Shown piece by piece: positions 8,119 through 15,674 of a DNA stretch of 64,000 nt. The notes beneath the pieces were generated by a model. It was not told the DNA's origin. It saw only the letters and a program-made list of their open reading frames with translations, and searched no databases. The translations under genes were made by a program, and so were the position numbers. The first letter of the stretch is position 1; the number at the start of each line of letters is the position of its first letter. The stretch covers positions 1-64,000 of the forward strand of contig NZ_QPJL01000011.1 of assembly GCF_003337565.1 (NCBI RefSeq), given 5' to 3'. Source of the DNA: Paracoccus lutimaris. Its GTDB lineage: Bacteria > Pseudomonadota > Alphaproteobacteria > Rhodobacterales > Rhodobacteraceae.

Positions 8119-8423
8119 TTTTCGATCCCTCAGGCTGTTCAAAGGCGCTGGGGTGACAATACGTCCGGGGCACGACGCGCAGAAATTTGTTCTGGAAATC
8201 GTTCCATTTGCGCCAGTTCTCGGTGTTGGCACCGGGACGGAAGCTTCACGCGCACCCCGTCGCGCGCATCAGCGCTGCCCTGGACGCGCATCTGCCGCCG
8301 CAGGTCAGGCGCAGCCGGGCGACCGCATGCGGCAAAAGATCGCCGGCATGACAAGATCGGCTTGCCGAAGCTGGTGCGGCGGCTGATCCGCGGTCTTTCT
8401 CAGGCGCGGTCTGATCCGAAGCT
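8119..8423. other. intergenic region between creatinase and lacI
   Basis: About 305 bases with no convincing gene. It holds the creatinase promoter side, including the LysR-box-like motif at 8182-8198 and, overlapping it, the palindrome TGGAA-ATCG-TTCCA at 8192-8205. The rest (about 8210-8423) is GC-rich, with only chance open frames. Confidence 0.5.
8182..8198 (-). promoter_or_regulatory. LysR-box-like motif upstream of creatinase
   Basis: Minus-strand ATTTCCAGAACAAATTT, 64-80 bases upstream of the creatinase ATG, agreeing at 14 of 17 positions with the site upstream of the importer operon (4948-4964). ATTT and AAAT flank a 7-base centre, giving the AT-N11-AT arrangement of LysR sites. Shared position and sequence imply common regulation. 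Confidence 0.45.
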
Positions 8424-9473
8424 TCAGCGGCGACCCGGCGGCGCGTCACCCAGTGACAGGCGCTGAACGAACTCTGTCGGAAGAACGACCGAGGCCGGAC
8501 GAATGCCAGTTTCCAGCCAGCCCAGCAGCGCCTCGCCGGCATTGGCGCCCATGCGCCGGTGCGGGACCCTTACGGTCGCCAGAGGCGGGAAGACAGCGGT
8601 GGCCAGTTCGATATCGTCAAAGCCCGTCACCGACAGGTCAGAGGGCACCTCGACCCCATGCTGCCGCGCCGCCCTGAGGCAACCCGCCGCCAGGACATCG
8701 TTTCCGCAGATGATCGCCGTCGGGCGGCGGTCGGACTGCAGCAGCTGCGTGGCTGCCAGTTCGGCATCCTTCACAGTATAGTGGCACTCGATCAGGTGGC
8801 CCGGCGACAGCGACAGCCCGGCTTTCGCCAAAGCCTGGGATACGCCTTGGATCCGGTCGCGGGCACGATCATTTCCCTGCGCAATGCCCGCGATCATCGC
8901 AATGTCACGATGGCCGTGACCGATGACATTGTGCGCCACCTCTGCCGCGGCGGCGATATTGTTAAAGCCGATCGTCGGATGCTGTGCATCGGCTGGTGCG
9001 GACCACAGTACGACAAAGGGCACACCGCGGGCGTCCAGCAACTGATAGGCGCCGGGCAGACGGTCATTGCCAATCAGGACCAGCCCATCGACGCCGCGCG
9101 CCAGGAGCGTGCGGATCTGGGCCTCTTCATGCGTGGGCGAATATTGCGAGGTGGCCACCAGCAAGGTCACGTTCCGCGTCGCCAGCGTCTCTTGCAGGGC
9201 TTGCAGCGCGCGGGCAAAGATCGCGTTCTCCATCGTCGGAATGATCGCGCCGATGGTGTTGGTGCGGTTCGAGGCCAGAGCCTGACCGCCGAAATTCGGC
9301 GTATAGCCCAATTGATTGACCGCCTGTTCAACCGCCAGCCGCGTTGCCTCGCGGACGCGGGCGGGGCTGTTCAGGCTACGCGACACCGTCGCGGTCGATA
9401 CGCCGGCCAAGCGCGCGACATCGTCGATGGTCGGGTGGCGTCGGCCGGGTGTGGGATGCGCGTCCTCGGGCAT
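8424..9473 (-). CDS. LacI-family transcriptional regulator
   Basis: 349 residues. The N-terminal LacI helix-turn-helix is at 14-35 (TIDDVARLAGVSTATVSRSL) with the hinge helix SPARVREATRLAVEQAV. The C-terminal periplasmic-binding-type effector domain (IGAIIPTMEN to FDDIELATAVFPPLATVRVP) is complete. It is divergent from the small membrane protein / dctP remnant, with two matching operators in between, so it controls that unit and probably itself. Effector unknown; the remnants next to it suggest a carboxylic or sulfonic acid. Its main target operon is broken, so it may now mostly control the COG2855 exporter gene. Confidence 0.9.
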   Translation of the reverse strand: MPEDAHPTPGRRHPTIDDVARLAGVSTATVSRSLNSPARVREATRLAVEQAVNQLGYTPNFGGQALASNRTNTIGAIIPTMENAIFARALQALQETLATRNVTLLVATSQYSPTHEEAQIRTLLARGVDGLVLIGNDRLPGAYQLLDARGVPFVVLWSAPADAQHPTIGFNNIAAAAEVAHNVIGHGHRDIAMIAGIAQGNDRARDRIQGVSQALAKAGLSLSPGHLIECHYTVKDAELAATQLLQSDRRPTAIICGNDVLAAGCLRAARQHGVEVPSDLSVTGFDDIELATAVFPPLATVRVPHRRMGANAGEALLGWLETGIRPASVVLPTEFVQRLSLGDAPPGRR

Positions 9474-9507
9474 GTGGCGAAAATCCTAAAATTTTCTCAT
9501 CGTCGGG

Positions 9508-9543
9508 TGTAAGCGCTTGCAATGCAATATGTAAGCGCTTACA
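9508..9543. promoter_or_regulatory. tandem LacI-family operators
   Basis: Two near-perfect palindromes, TGTAAGCGCTTGCA at 9508-9521 and TGTAAGCGCTTACA at 9530-9543. Their centres are 22 bases apart, about two helical turns, so both lie on the same face of the DNA. The GTAAGCGCTTAC form, with central CG, is the classic LacI/GalR-family operator. They lie 34 bases upstream of lacI and 43 bases upstream of the divergent gene at 9587. Confidence 0.88.
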
Positions 9544-9586
9544 TTTTATCCACCGAGACGATTCGTTCACAAGAGGAGGTGTAACG

Positions 9587-9775
9587 ATGAGACTGTTCGG
9601 ACTGATTGCCTATGGCGTTTGCGGCCTGCTTTTTCTGGTCTTTGTCGCAAATCTTGTCCTGGCTAGGGGCGGTGCCCCGCTTTTCGGCACCTCTTCCGAG
9701 GCGCTGACACTGCTGATCGCCGCAGGCCTTTTCGGGGTCGGCACATTGGTCAGCGAGCTGCAATCAAGAAACTGA
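9587..9775 (+). CDS. small two-helix membrane protein
   Basis: 62 residues, starting at an ATG 7 bases after a strong AGGAGGT ribosome site. Two hydrophobic segments: LFGLIAYGVCGLLFLVFVAN (3-22) and ALTLLIAAGLFGVGTLVSEL (39-58), with a short polar link. It lies between the LacI operators and the dctP remnant, so it was the first gene of the regulated operon. I do not recognise a family; it is too short to be a TRAP DctQ subunit, which has four helices. Confidence 0.65.
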   Translation: MRLFGLIAYGVCGLLFLVFVANLVLARGGAPLFGTSSEALTLLIAAGLFGVGTLVSELQSRN

Positions 9776-9808
9776 CGACAAGTCATCTCAACGGGAGGAG
9801 AGAGAACA

Positions 9809-10690
9809 TTGACCGAAGAATCCGAAACGACCTGGAAGGCCGCCGCCTCGCGGCGCAATTTCATGAAACTGGCCGGGGCAGGTGGCTTTACCGCCGCCGT
9901 CATGGCCTCGGCCGCCGGCATGTTGTGGTCGACCGAGGCCGCCGCCCAGATGGCCAATGAAGAACGCGACCGCGAAAAGGCCGCCGAACATGTGATGACG
10001 CTGGCCACGGCCTATGTGATGACCGCGGATCGCAGCTATCCGATCATGCAGCTTGACCTGAAAGAGAACATCCAGAACGCCACCCGTGGCAAGGTCTATG
10101 TCAAGCTGGCGCCCGCCGGGCAGCTGGGTGCCGCGAACGAGTTGGTGCAGAAGGTGCAATCCGGCACGATCCAGGCGGCGCAGCACTCGATAGCGAACTT
10201 CGCGCCCTTCGCGCCGGTCGTCGATCTGATCAATCTGCCCTATCTCTGCGGCTCGAACCAGCGCTTCATCAACCTGACCTATTCCGACGTCTGGAAGGAC
10301 CGCGTCCATCCCCAGGTCGAGGCGCGCGGCTTCAAGACGCTATTCTATGCGGTGATCGACCCGCGCGTGGTCGCGATCCGCAAAGGCGGGCCCGATGCGG
10401 TTCTGACGCCCGGCGACCTGAAGGGGGTTAAGTTCCGCGTCCCGGGGTCCGAGATGTTGCAGACCTATTACCGGCTGGTTGGTGCCAACCCGACGCCGAT
10501 CGCCTGGGGCGAGACCCCATCGGCGATCCAGCAGGGGGTTGCGGATGCTCTGGACCCGGCGGTGGGCGCACTTTATGTCTTTGGTTTCAAGGACATGCTG
10601 AGCCATATCACCTTTACCCAGGCTGTGCCCGACGCGCAGGTCTATTCCTGCAATCTGGAATGGTACAATGCGCTGCCCGAGGACGTGCGC
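9809..10690 (+). pseudogene. TRAP transporter solute-binding protein DctP, 3'-truncated
   Basis: TTG start 12 bases after a GGGAGGAG ribosome site. Twin-arginine signal SRRNFMKLAGAGG, then a DctP/SiaP-type binding domain: GQLGAANELVQKVQSGTIQA, LKGVKFRVPGSEM and ETPSAIQQGVADALDPAV (the gate-helix region). Similarity runs to EWYNALPEDVRA, about residue 294, and then stops abruptly at about 10690, where the DNA continues as a different gene in another frame. The DctP frame runs on to a stop at 10945 without meaning. The last part of DctP and the DctQM membrane genes are missing, so the transporter is dead. Confidence 0.85.
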
Positions 10691-11207
10691 GCAGCCGATC
10701 CCCGAGGGCTGGGCGCTGGACGATCAGGGGCGCCCGACCACCGATCCGAAGGCGGCACTGGCTGGGACCATGATCCCGATGGGCGACGCCAAGGGAACCG
10801 CGCTGGCGCTGATGGTCGAGTTGCTGGCGGCCGGTCTGGTCGGGGCGAATTTCGGGCACGAGGCCTCGACCTTCCTCGGCGCCGACGGTTCCCCGCCCGG
10901 TGTCGGCCAACTGATCCTTGCCATCGACCCCGGCGCTTTTGCTAGGGTGGGTCAGGGCCATATCTCTAAGCTGGCCGCCGCGCTGGAACAGTGGTCGGAA
11001 TGGCGGGACGCATCGGCATCGGGCGCAGCCTCGGCTGCGCTTGACCGGATCGACGACCTGGCCCAAGCCATAGAGACCCAACCCGGCGCCCGATTGCCGG
11101 GCGCGCGCCGGCACAGCCTGCGCAGAGAGACGGCCGTAACGGGCATCCAGATCGATGACGACCTGATGACCCAGATCCATGCGGCCAGTGAAACGGTGAC
11201 GGAATAG
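10691..11207 (+). pseudogene. Ldh2-family (malate/sulfolactate-type) dehydrogenase, 5'-truncated
   Basis: From about 10692 the frame reads QPIPEGWALDDQGRPTTDPK, GTMIPMGDAKGTALALMVEL and LILAIDPGAFARVGQGHISK, the C-terminal half of the YlbC/ComC/Ldh2 NAD(P)-dependent dehydrogenase family (malate, lactate, sulfolactate). About 170 C-terminal residues remain of the usual 340 or so; the N-terminal half and the start codon are lost at the junction with dctP. Any product would be catalytically incomplete. The stop is followed 6 bases later by the exporter gene, showing that they were one operon. Confidence 0.85.
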
Positions 11208-11213
11208 AGCAAG

Positions 11214-12272
11214 ATGACAGCAAACCTGCCCGACAAACCCTCCCGCCGCCTGTCAGACCGGCTTCCCTGGCCCGATCGTGGTGCCGCTGCGAAGCTTTTC
11301 CCGGGCGTTGCAGTATCGATCCTTGTCGCCATCACGGCACAGTTCCTGTCCGAACATTACGGCGCGCCCGCGATGCTGATGGCGCTGCTGCTGGGTCTGG
11401 CGCTGAACTTCCTTGCCGAGGATGGCGCGCGGTCGCGGCCGGGGGTGGAGTTCTCGGCAAAAACCATCCTGCGGCTTGGCGTGGCGCTGTTGGGCGCGCG
11501 CATTTCCACGCAGATGCTCGCCGATCTGGGCGGCCCGATGATTGCGCTGGTCATTGCGGGCATTGCGGCGACGATTCTGTTTGCGCTGCTGGCTGCGCGG
11601 CTGTTCGGGCGCGGCTGGCGGTTGGCGCTGCTGACCGGGGGCGCCGTCGCCATCTGCGGCGCCTCTGCTGCCATGGCCATCGCCGCCGTCTTGCCCAAGA
11701 CCGAGAAATCCGAACGGAACCTTGCCTTCACCGTCCTGTCGGTCACGCTGCTGTCGACCGTCGCCATGATCGCCTATCCGCCACTAACCGCAGCGCTTGG
11801 CCTTCGGGCGCTGGAAACCAGCGTCTTCCTCGGCGGCACCATCCACGATGTTGCGCAGGTCGTCGGAGCGGGCTTCTCGATCAGCCCCGAGGTCGGCGAA
11901 ACCGCGACCTTGGTCAAGCTGATCCGGGTCTCGATGCTGGCGCCGGTGGTGCTGGTCTTTTCGCTGGTGATCCGCGCAGGCGGGTTGGCGAAAGAGGTTC
12001 CCGATGGAATGCACCCGCCGCTATTGCCGGGCTTTGTGCTGGGCTTTCTGCTGTTGGCCGTCCTGAACTCGGTCGGTGTCATTCCCGAAACGGTTGCCGA
12101 TCTGGCCGGGACGCTTAGCCGATGGGCGCTGCTGATCGCGATTGCCGCGGTGGGGATCAGGACATCGGTGTCAAAGATGCTGGATGTCGGCGGCACCGCC
12201 ATTGCCCTGATCGTCATCGAGACCATCTTTCTGGGCCTGTTCATTCTGACCGGCGTAAGGTTGATCGGATAG
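11214..12272 (+). CDS. UPF0324 (COG2855, YeiH/TauZ-type) membrane exporter
   Basis: 352 residues, about ten hydrophobic segments. The family signatures are AKTILRLGVALLGARIS, GGAVAICGASAAMAIAAVLP and FLGGTIHDVAQVVGAGF. Members of this family are annotated as putative sulfate/sulfite exporters and accompany organosulfonate (taurine, cysteate, sulfolactate) degradation in some Paracoccus relatives; that role is established for few members and is an inference here. It starts 6 bases after the dehydrogenase remnant, so it was last in the LacI-controlled operon and is the only large gene of it left intact. Confidence 0.85.
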   Translation: MTANLPDKPSRRLSDRLPWPDRGAAAKLFPGVAVSILVAITAQFLSEHYGAPAMLMALLLGLALNFLAEDGARSRPGVEFSAKTILRLGVALLGARISTQMLADLGGPMIALVIAGIAATILFALLAARLFGRGWRLALLTGGAVAICGASAAMAIAAVLPKTEKSERNLAFTVLSVTLLSTVAMIAYPPLTAALGLRALETSVFLGGTIHDVAQVVGAGFSISPEVGETATLVKLIRVSMLAPVVLVFSLVIRAGGLAKEVPDGMHPPLLPGFVLGFLLLAVLNSVGVIPETVADLAGTLSRWALLIAIAAVGIRTSVSKMLDVGGTAIALIVIETIFLGLFILTGVRLIG

Positions 12273-12411
12273 CAAATCCCGGGATCTCTACCTCGTGCCC
12301 GTTCTGAATTGTTTGCGGAAAGGAGGACCTGATCAAAGGACACCCACCGACGTTGCGCCTTCTGCCAAACCCAGTTTGAGTTCTCCTCTGGCCCAAGCGA
12401 AAGGAGCAGAG

Positions 12412-12654
12412 ATGAAGCGCAGCAGGTTCACCGACGAGCAGATCATCGGCATTCTGCAAGAGCACGAGGCCGGTGTTTCGGTCGCCGATCTGTGCCGCAA
12501 GCACGGCGTCAGGGATGCGACCGTCTACAAGTGGAAGGCCAGGTATGGCGGCATGGATGTCAGCGAGGCCAAGCGCCTGAAGGGCCTCGAGGACGATAAC
12601 ACCCGTCTGAAACGACTGCTGGCCGGTGCGATGCTCGACAATGGCGCGCTGAAG
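12412..12654 (+). pseudogene. IS3-family (IS407-type) transposase OrfA, 3'-truncated
   Basis: ATG at 12412 with AAAGGAG just upstream. 81 codons of a typical OrfA: MKRSRFTDEQIIGILQEHEA, then a helix-turn-helix VADLCRKHGVRDATVYKWKA and the leucine-zipper part LKGLEDDNTRLKRLLAGAML. The family usually ends a few residues later and is followed by OrfB; here similarity stops at GALK (12654), where opposite-strand sequence of another element begins. The left terminal repeat should lie in 12273-12400, but I could not place it with confidence. Confidence 0.8.
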
Positions 12655-12656
12655 GG

Positions 12657-12946
12657 TTGCAACGCCATGACCTTCATCAGCCGCTCCACCGTGCAACGGG
12701 TGATGTCGCGCCCATCACGGCGCAACAGGTGCCAGACCTTGCGCGCGCCATATCGGCCCCTGCTACCATCGAAGACCTGCTTGATGGCGGTCATGTCCTC
12801 CCGATCCTGCCTCGCCCGATCCGATGCCCGGGCGCGATCACGCTCCACAGCCTTGAAACTGTAGAACGTCGATGGTGCGATCCCAGAACCCGGCAGATCG
12901 GCCCGACACCAAAGACGCCACGGTGATCGTCGAGAAACGCGATCAT
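12657..12946 (-). pseudogene. IS3-family OrfB (DDE transposase) N-terminal fragment, frameshifted
   Basis: On the minus strand an ATG at 12946, overlapping the OrfA stop (ATGA), begins MIAFLDDHRGVFGVGPICRV, then one base is missing near GGATCGCACC and the family pattern continues in the next frame as APSTFYSFKAVERDRA, GRYGARKVWHLLRRDGRDIT and VERLMKVMALQ. It stops at 12657, before any of the catalytic DDE residues. Truncated and frameshifted, so inactive. Confidence 0.78.
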
Positions 12947-13275
12947 TTGCGGAACGCGCGGTCGAACTCCGCCGCAGCGAAATATGCGCTGGCCTTCTTC
13001 AGGATCTCGTTAGCCTGGTGAAGTTCCCGGATCTCGTGCTCCAACTCCTTGATCCGGTTCTTCTCCGCGCTCGTCAGCCCGCCGCGCTCTCCGCGGTCAC
13101 GCTCGGCCTGCTGGCACCAGACGCGTAGACTGTCGGGGGAGCGGCCAAGCTTCGGCGCGATTACCTTGTAGGCCGCACTGTCGCTGGCGTAATCGGTCCG
13201 GTTCTCCCTGAAAAGCCGAACACCGCGTTCGCGCAGCTCGGCTGGATAGGCGGGGGTGGCTCTTTGCTTCGTCAT
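12943..13275 (-). CDS. IS3-family transposase OrfA
   Basis: 110 residues from the ATG at 13275 (MTKQRATPAYPAELRERGVR); AAAGGA eight bases upstream supports this start over the in-frame ATG at 13284. Contains a helix-turn-helix (SDSAAYKVIAPKLGRSPDSL) and a C-terminal coiled-coil (EKNRIKELEHEIRELHQANE) ending ILKKASAYFAAAEFDRAFRK, the standard end of IS3/IS51-group OrfA. Complete, but its partner OrfB is broken, so only a regulatory or cross-acting role could remain. Confidence 0.8.
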   Translation of the reverse strand: MTKQRATPAYPAELRERGVRLFRENRTDYASDSAAYKVIAPKLGRSPDSLRVWCQQAERDRGERGGLTSAEKNRIKELEHEIRELHQANEILKKASAYFAAAEFDRAFRK

Positions 13276-13325
13276 AGGGCTCATCCTTTGAGTGTTCCAC
13301 TCTCCGGTAAACCTGGGGCGGTTCA

Positions 13326-13557
13326 AAGCTTCGCGCTAGCCCCCGTTGCCCAACCCGCCCAAACCGGCAAAACTCAAACCCCAAGTCGCGCTCACACTGG
13401 ATAAAAGTTGGGGGCAATGTCGGAGGCTATCACAGGGCAACGAAGCTTGAAAATTGGGAAGCACATTCATTGGGGTAAATCGAAAGCTCGGCATCGCAGA
13501 ACCATAATATACTCGTCGCCAACGTTGTCCCCCAGATATGCCGGATCGACACGGAAG
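13326..13557. other. spacer between IS end and flagellar genes
   Basis: 232 bases; composition shifts from GC-rich near the IS to A/T-rich next to flgI (13490-13557). I found no gene that I could support. In the flagellar operon of relatives further genes would be expected after flgI; none is here, so this border may be where the operon was cut. Confidence 0.4.
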
Positions 13558-14661
13558 TTAGTTCACGATCAATTCGGCATGTAGGGCGCCCGCCGCATGC
13601 ACAGCTTTGAGAATATCGATCATATCGCGCGGGCGTATTCCTAGCGCATTGAGCCCGGCAACGACGTCAGATAGCGAGGATTCGCCCGATACCTCGGCAA
13701 AACCGATGCCGGGCTCTTGCGTGATCTCGGCCTGTGTACGCGGTACCACAACCGTTTCACCTGGTGCGAATGGATTGGGTTGCGACACGACGGGCATCTC
13801 TCGAACGCGAAGGGTCAGGTTGCCTTGTGACACTGCGACACGCGAGATTCGAACGTCCTCACCCATCACAATCGTTCCTGATTTATGATCGATCACCACC
13901 CGTGCTGCGGCCTCCGGTTCGACGGTGATGGTTTCGATCTGCGCCATAAGGCGGGCCGGGTTGACACGCCCTAGAACACTCGCATCGACCGTGATCGTTC
14001 CAGAGTCTATCAGTTCGGCCACGCCACGACCAAGTTTGCGGTTTATTGCGGCTTCGACCCGAGTAGCAGTTGTGAAGTCAGGATTGCGTAGCGCCAGCCG
14101 CAGATTTGTCATTTGTGAGAAGTCAAACGCTACCTCCCGCTCAACGCGCGCTCCAGACGGGATTGTACCGGTCGTGGGAACGCCTTGAACAACCGAAGCC
14201 GCCGCTCCGGAGGCTTCGGCTCCACTCGCGAGCACCGAACCCTGCGCGACCGCATAAATCTCGCCGTCGGCAGCATTCAGCGGTGTCATGACCAGCGTCC
14301 CGCCTAGCAGACTTTTTGCGTCGCCAATCGCCGCGACATTGACGTCGATCTGGGAGCCGGTGCGGGCGAAAGGAGGTAAGGCTGCTGTAACAATTACCGC
14401 AGCAACGTTTTTGGGGCGGAACGCTTCATCAGTAACGTTCACCCCAAGCCTCTCGAGCAGACCAGCCATGATTTCTTCGGTGAAAGGTGAGTTGCGTAGG
14501 CTGTCACCCGATCCGTTCAAGCCGACGACCAGACCATACCCAACAAGATCATTTCCGCGCACACCATCGACGTTTGCCAGATCCTTGATGCGCACCGGTG
14601 CAGCATTCGCCCAGCTTTGGCTAACAATTAGCAGTACTGCGATGTAAAGAAACCTCATCAC
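13558..14661 (-). CDS. flgI: flagellar P-ring protein FlgI
   Basis: 367 residues with an N-terminal signal peptide (FLYIAVLLIVSQSWANA). FlgI builds the periplasmic P-ring around the flagellar rod. Family patterns are clear: RIKDLANVDGVRGNDLVGYG (24-43), VVGLNGSGDSLRNSPFT, NVAAVIVTAALPPFARTGSQ, and the C-terminal end ALGIRPRDMIDILKAVHAAG. Complete. It starts within the flgL stop (four-base overlap) as the last gene of motB-flgE-flgK-flgL-flgI. Base use is clearly less GC-rich than in the rest of the window. Confidence 0.93.
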   Translation of the reverse strand: MMRFLYIAVLLIVSQSWANAAPVRIKDLANVDGVRGNDLVGYGLVVGLNGSGDSLRNSPFTEEIMAGLLERLGVNVTDEAFRPKNVAAVIVTAALPPFARTGSQIDVNVAAIGDAKSLLGGTLVMTPLNAADGEIYAVAQGSVLASGAEASGAAASVVQGVPTTGTIPSGARVEREVAFDFSQMTNLRLALRNPDFTTATRVEAAINRKLGRGVAELIDSGTITVDASVLGRVNPARLMAQIETITVEPEAAARVVIDHKSGTIVMGEDVRISRVAVSQGNLTLRVREMPVVSQPNPFAPGETVVVPRTQAEITQEPGIGFAEVSGESSLSDVVAGLNALGIRPRDMIDILKAVHAAGALHAELIVN

Positions 14662-15674
14662 AGATAGTCCGTCAATTTTAGGCGAGAGAGGCGTGCCGTG
14701 AGCTTATAGAGATTCTGGATACTGGCTTCAGTTTCCTGGAGCGCTGTCGCTGTCTCATACGGATCTGCACTGATCAAGGTTGAGCGGGCGATTGATAAAG
14801 ATGTGCCCTCAGCAGCATTCTGCGTTTGCGTCTGAGCAGTGGCTGTCTCCTGCAACCCAATCATTGATCTTGCAATGGTCAAGTCAGTGTCGGCGCTTAT
14901 GAGTTTCTCACCAGACGCGGTGAAGAGCTCGCGCACAGTTGCCGAGTCAAGCCCCGCCCCAAACTCGGCGACATAGGTCAATATCGCCATTCCTTTCATT
15001 GTATTTCGTAACTCTTGCGAGTTTGCAGTCAGTTTGGTGCCAACCGTGCGCTCGTTCGAAATAGAGATTTGCGCGTTACCAGAGTCGTTCCCACGATAAA
15101 TCGTGTCGGTGAATCCACCACTTCCTTCTGGTGCGTCAAACCAATTTTCAATCTGGGTAACTATATCATCCGCTGTCGTCGCGCCAGAGACCGCCATGTT
15201 AAGTTCGGTAACCATATCGTCGAATGAACCCAGCGGTGCAGTGTCGGTACGGCTTCCAGAAAAGATATATCTTCCAGCGACATTAGTATTTAAGGAGATG
15301 AATATGGAACGGAAATCCTCTGAGATTTGTGAAGCCCGCATGCGTAGAATGCTGTCGGGTGACATGCTGGCCTCGGACAGTACACTGGGACCGAGACTGT
15401 TTACGGATGTTTGAACCCGCCCGAGCGCTACCTGCAAGCCCTCGAACATGGTTTTTGCTTCTGACGCGTTTTGCTGATAGGTCGCCAGAATTGTTAGCCG
15501 GGATTCAATATGAGATATACGCGAAAGATCACCGTTCAATGCCAGGGGAATATCGTTCTTTATTCCGGTCGCGACCTCTTTAGTCAGGGCGTCGAGCTTG
15601 CTCTTGAGCAGGTATTGCGATAAGCGGAGTTGATACGAGCGTGATTGATCGCCAACTGAGTTGAAACTTGTCAT
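14658..15674 (-). CDS. flgL: flagellar hook-filament junction protein FlgL
   Basis: 338 residues. The N-terminal flagellin-like helix reads SYQLRLSQYLLKSKLDALTK. The middle contains AGRYIFSGSRTDTAPLG, the usual FlgL/flagellin landmark, and the C-terminus ends ETEASIQNLYKLTARLSRLK, the paired helix of the D0 domain. It overlaps flgK by four bases upstream and flgI by four bases downstream, so the three are translationally coupled. It has the most A/T-rich base use of the flagellar genes. Confidence 0.88.
   Translation of the reverse strand: MTSFNSVGDQSRSYQLRLSQYLLKSKLDALTKEVATGIKNDIPLALNGDLSRISHIESRLTILATYQQNASEAKTMFEGLQVALGRVQTSVNSLGPSVLSEASMSPDSILRMRASQISEDFRSIFISLNTNVAGRYIFSGSRTDTAPLGSFDDMVTELNMAVSGATTADDIVTQIENWFDAPEGSGGFTDTIYRGNDSGNAQISISNERTVGTKLTANSQELRNTMKGMAILTYVAEFGAGLDSATVRELFTASGEKLISADTDLTIARSMIGLQETATAQTQTQNAAEGTSLSIARSTLISADPYETATALQETEASIQNLYKLTARLSRLKLTDYL

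Larger units (their letters stand above)
12657..13325 (-). mobile_element. IS3-family element, one end intact, other end deleted
   Basis: Minus-strand element with orfA and the beginning of orfB. Its outer end on the orfA side reads TGAACCGCCCCAGGTTTACC starting at 13325 and going left, a typical IS3-group terminal repeat beginning with TG. The other terminal repeat and most of orfB are gone, replaced at 12655-12657 by a second, unrelated IS3-type element in opposite orientation. Confidence 0.7.

Noticed and set aside
13285-13557. Minus-strand frame ending DIAPNFYPV near 13400 as a possible transposase end
   Set aside because: Too short, without start, and I cannot match it to a definite family.
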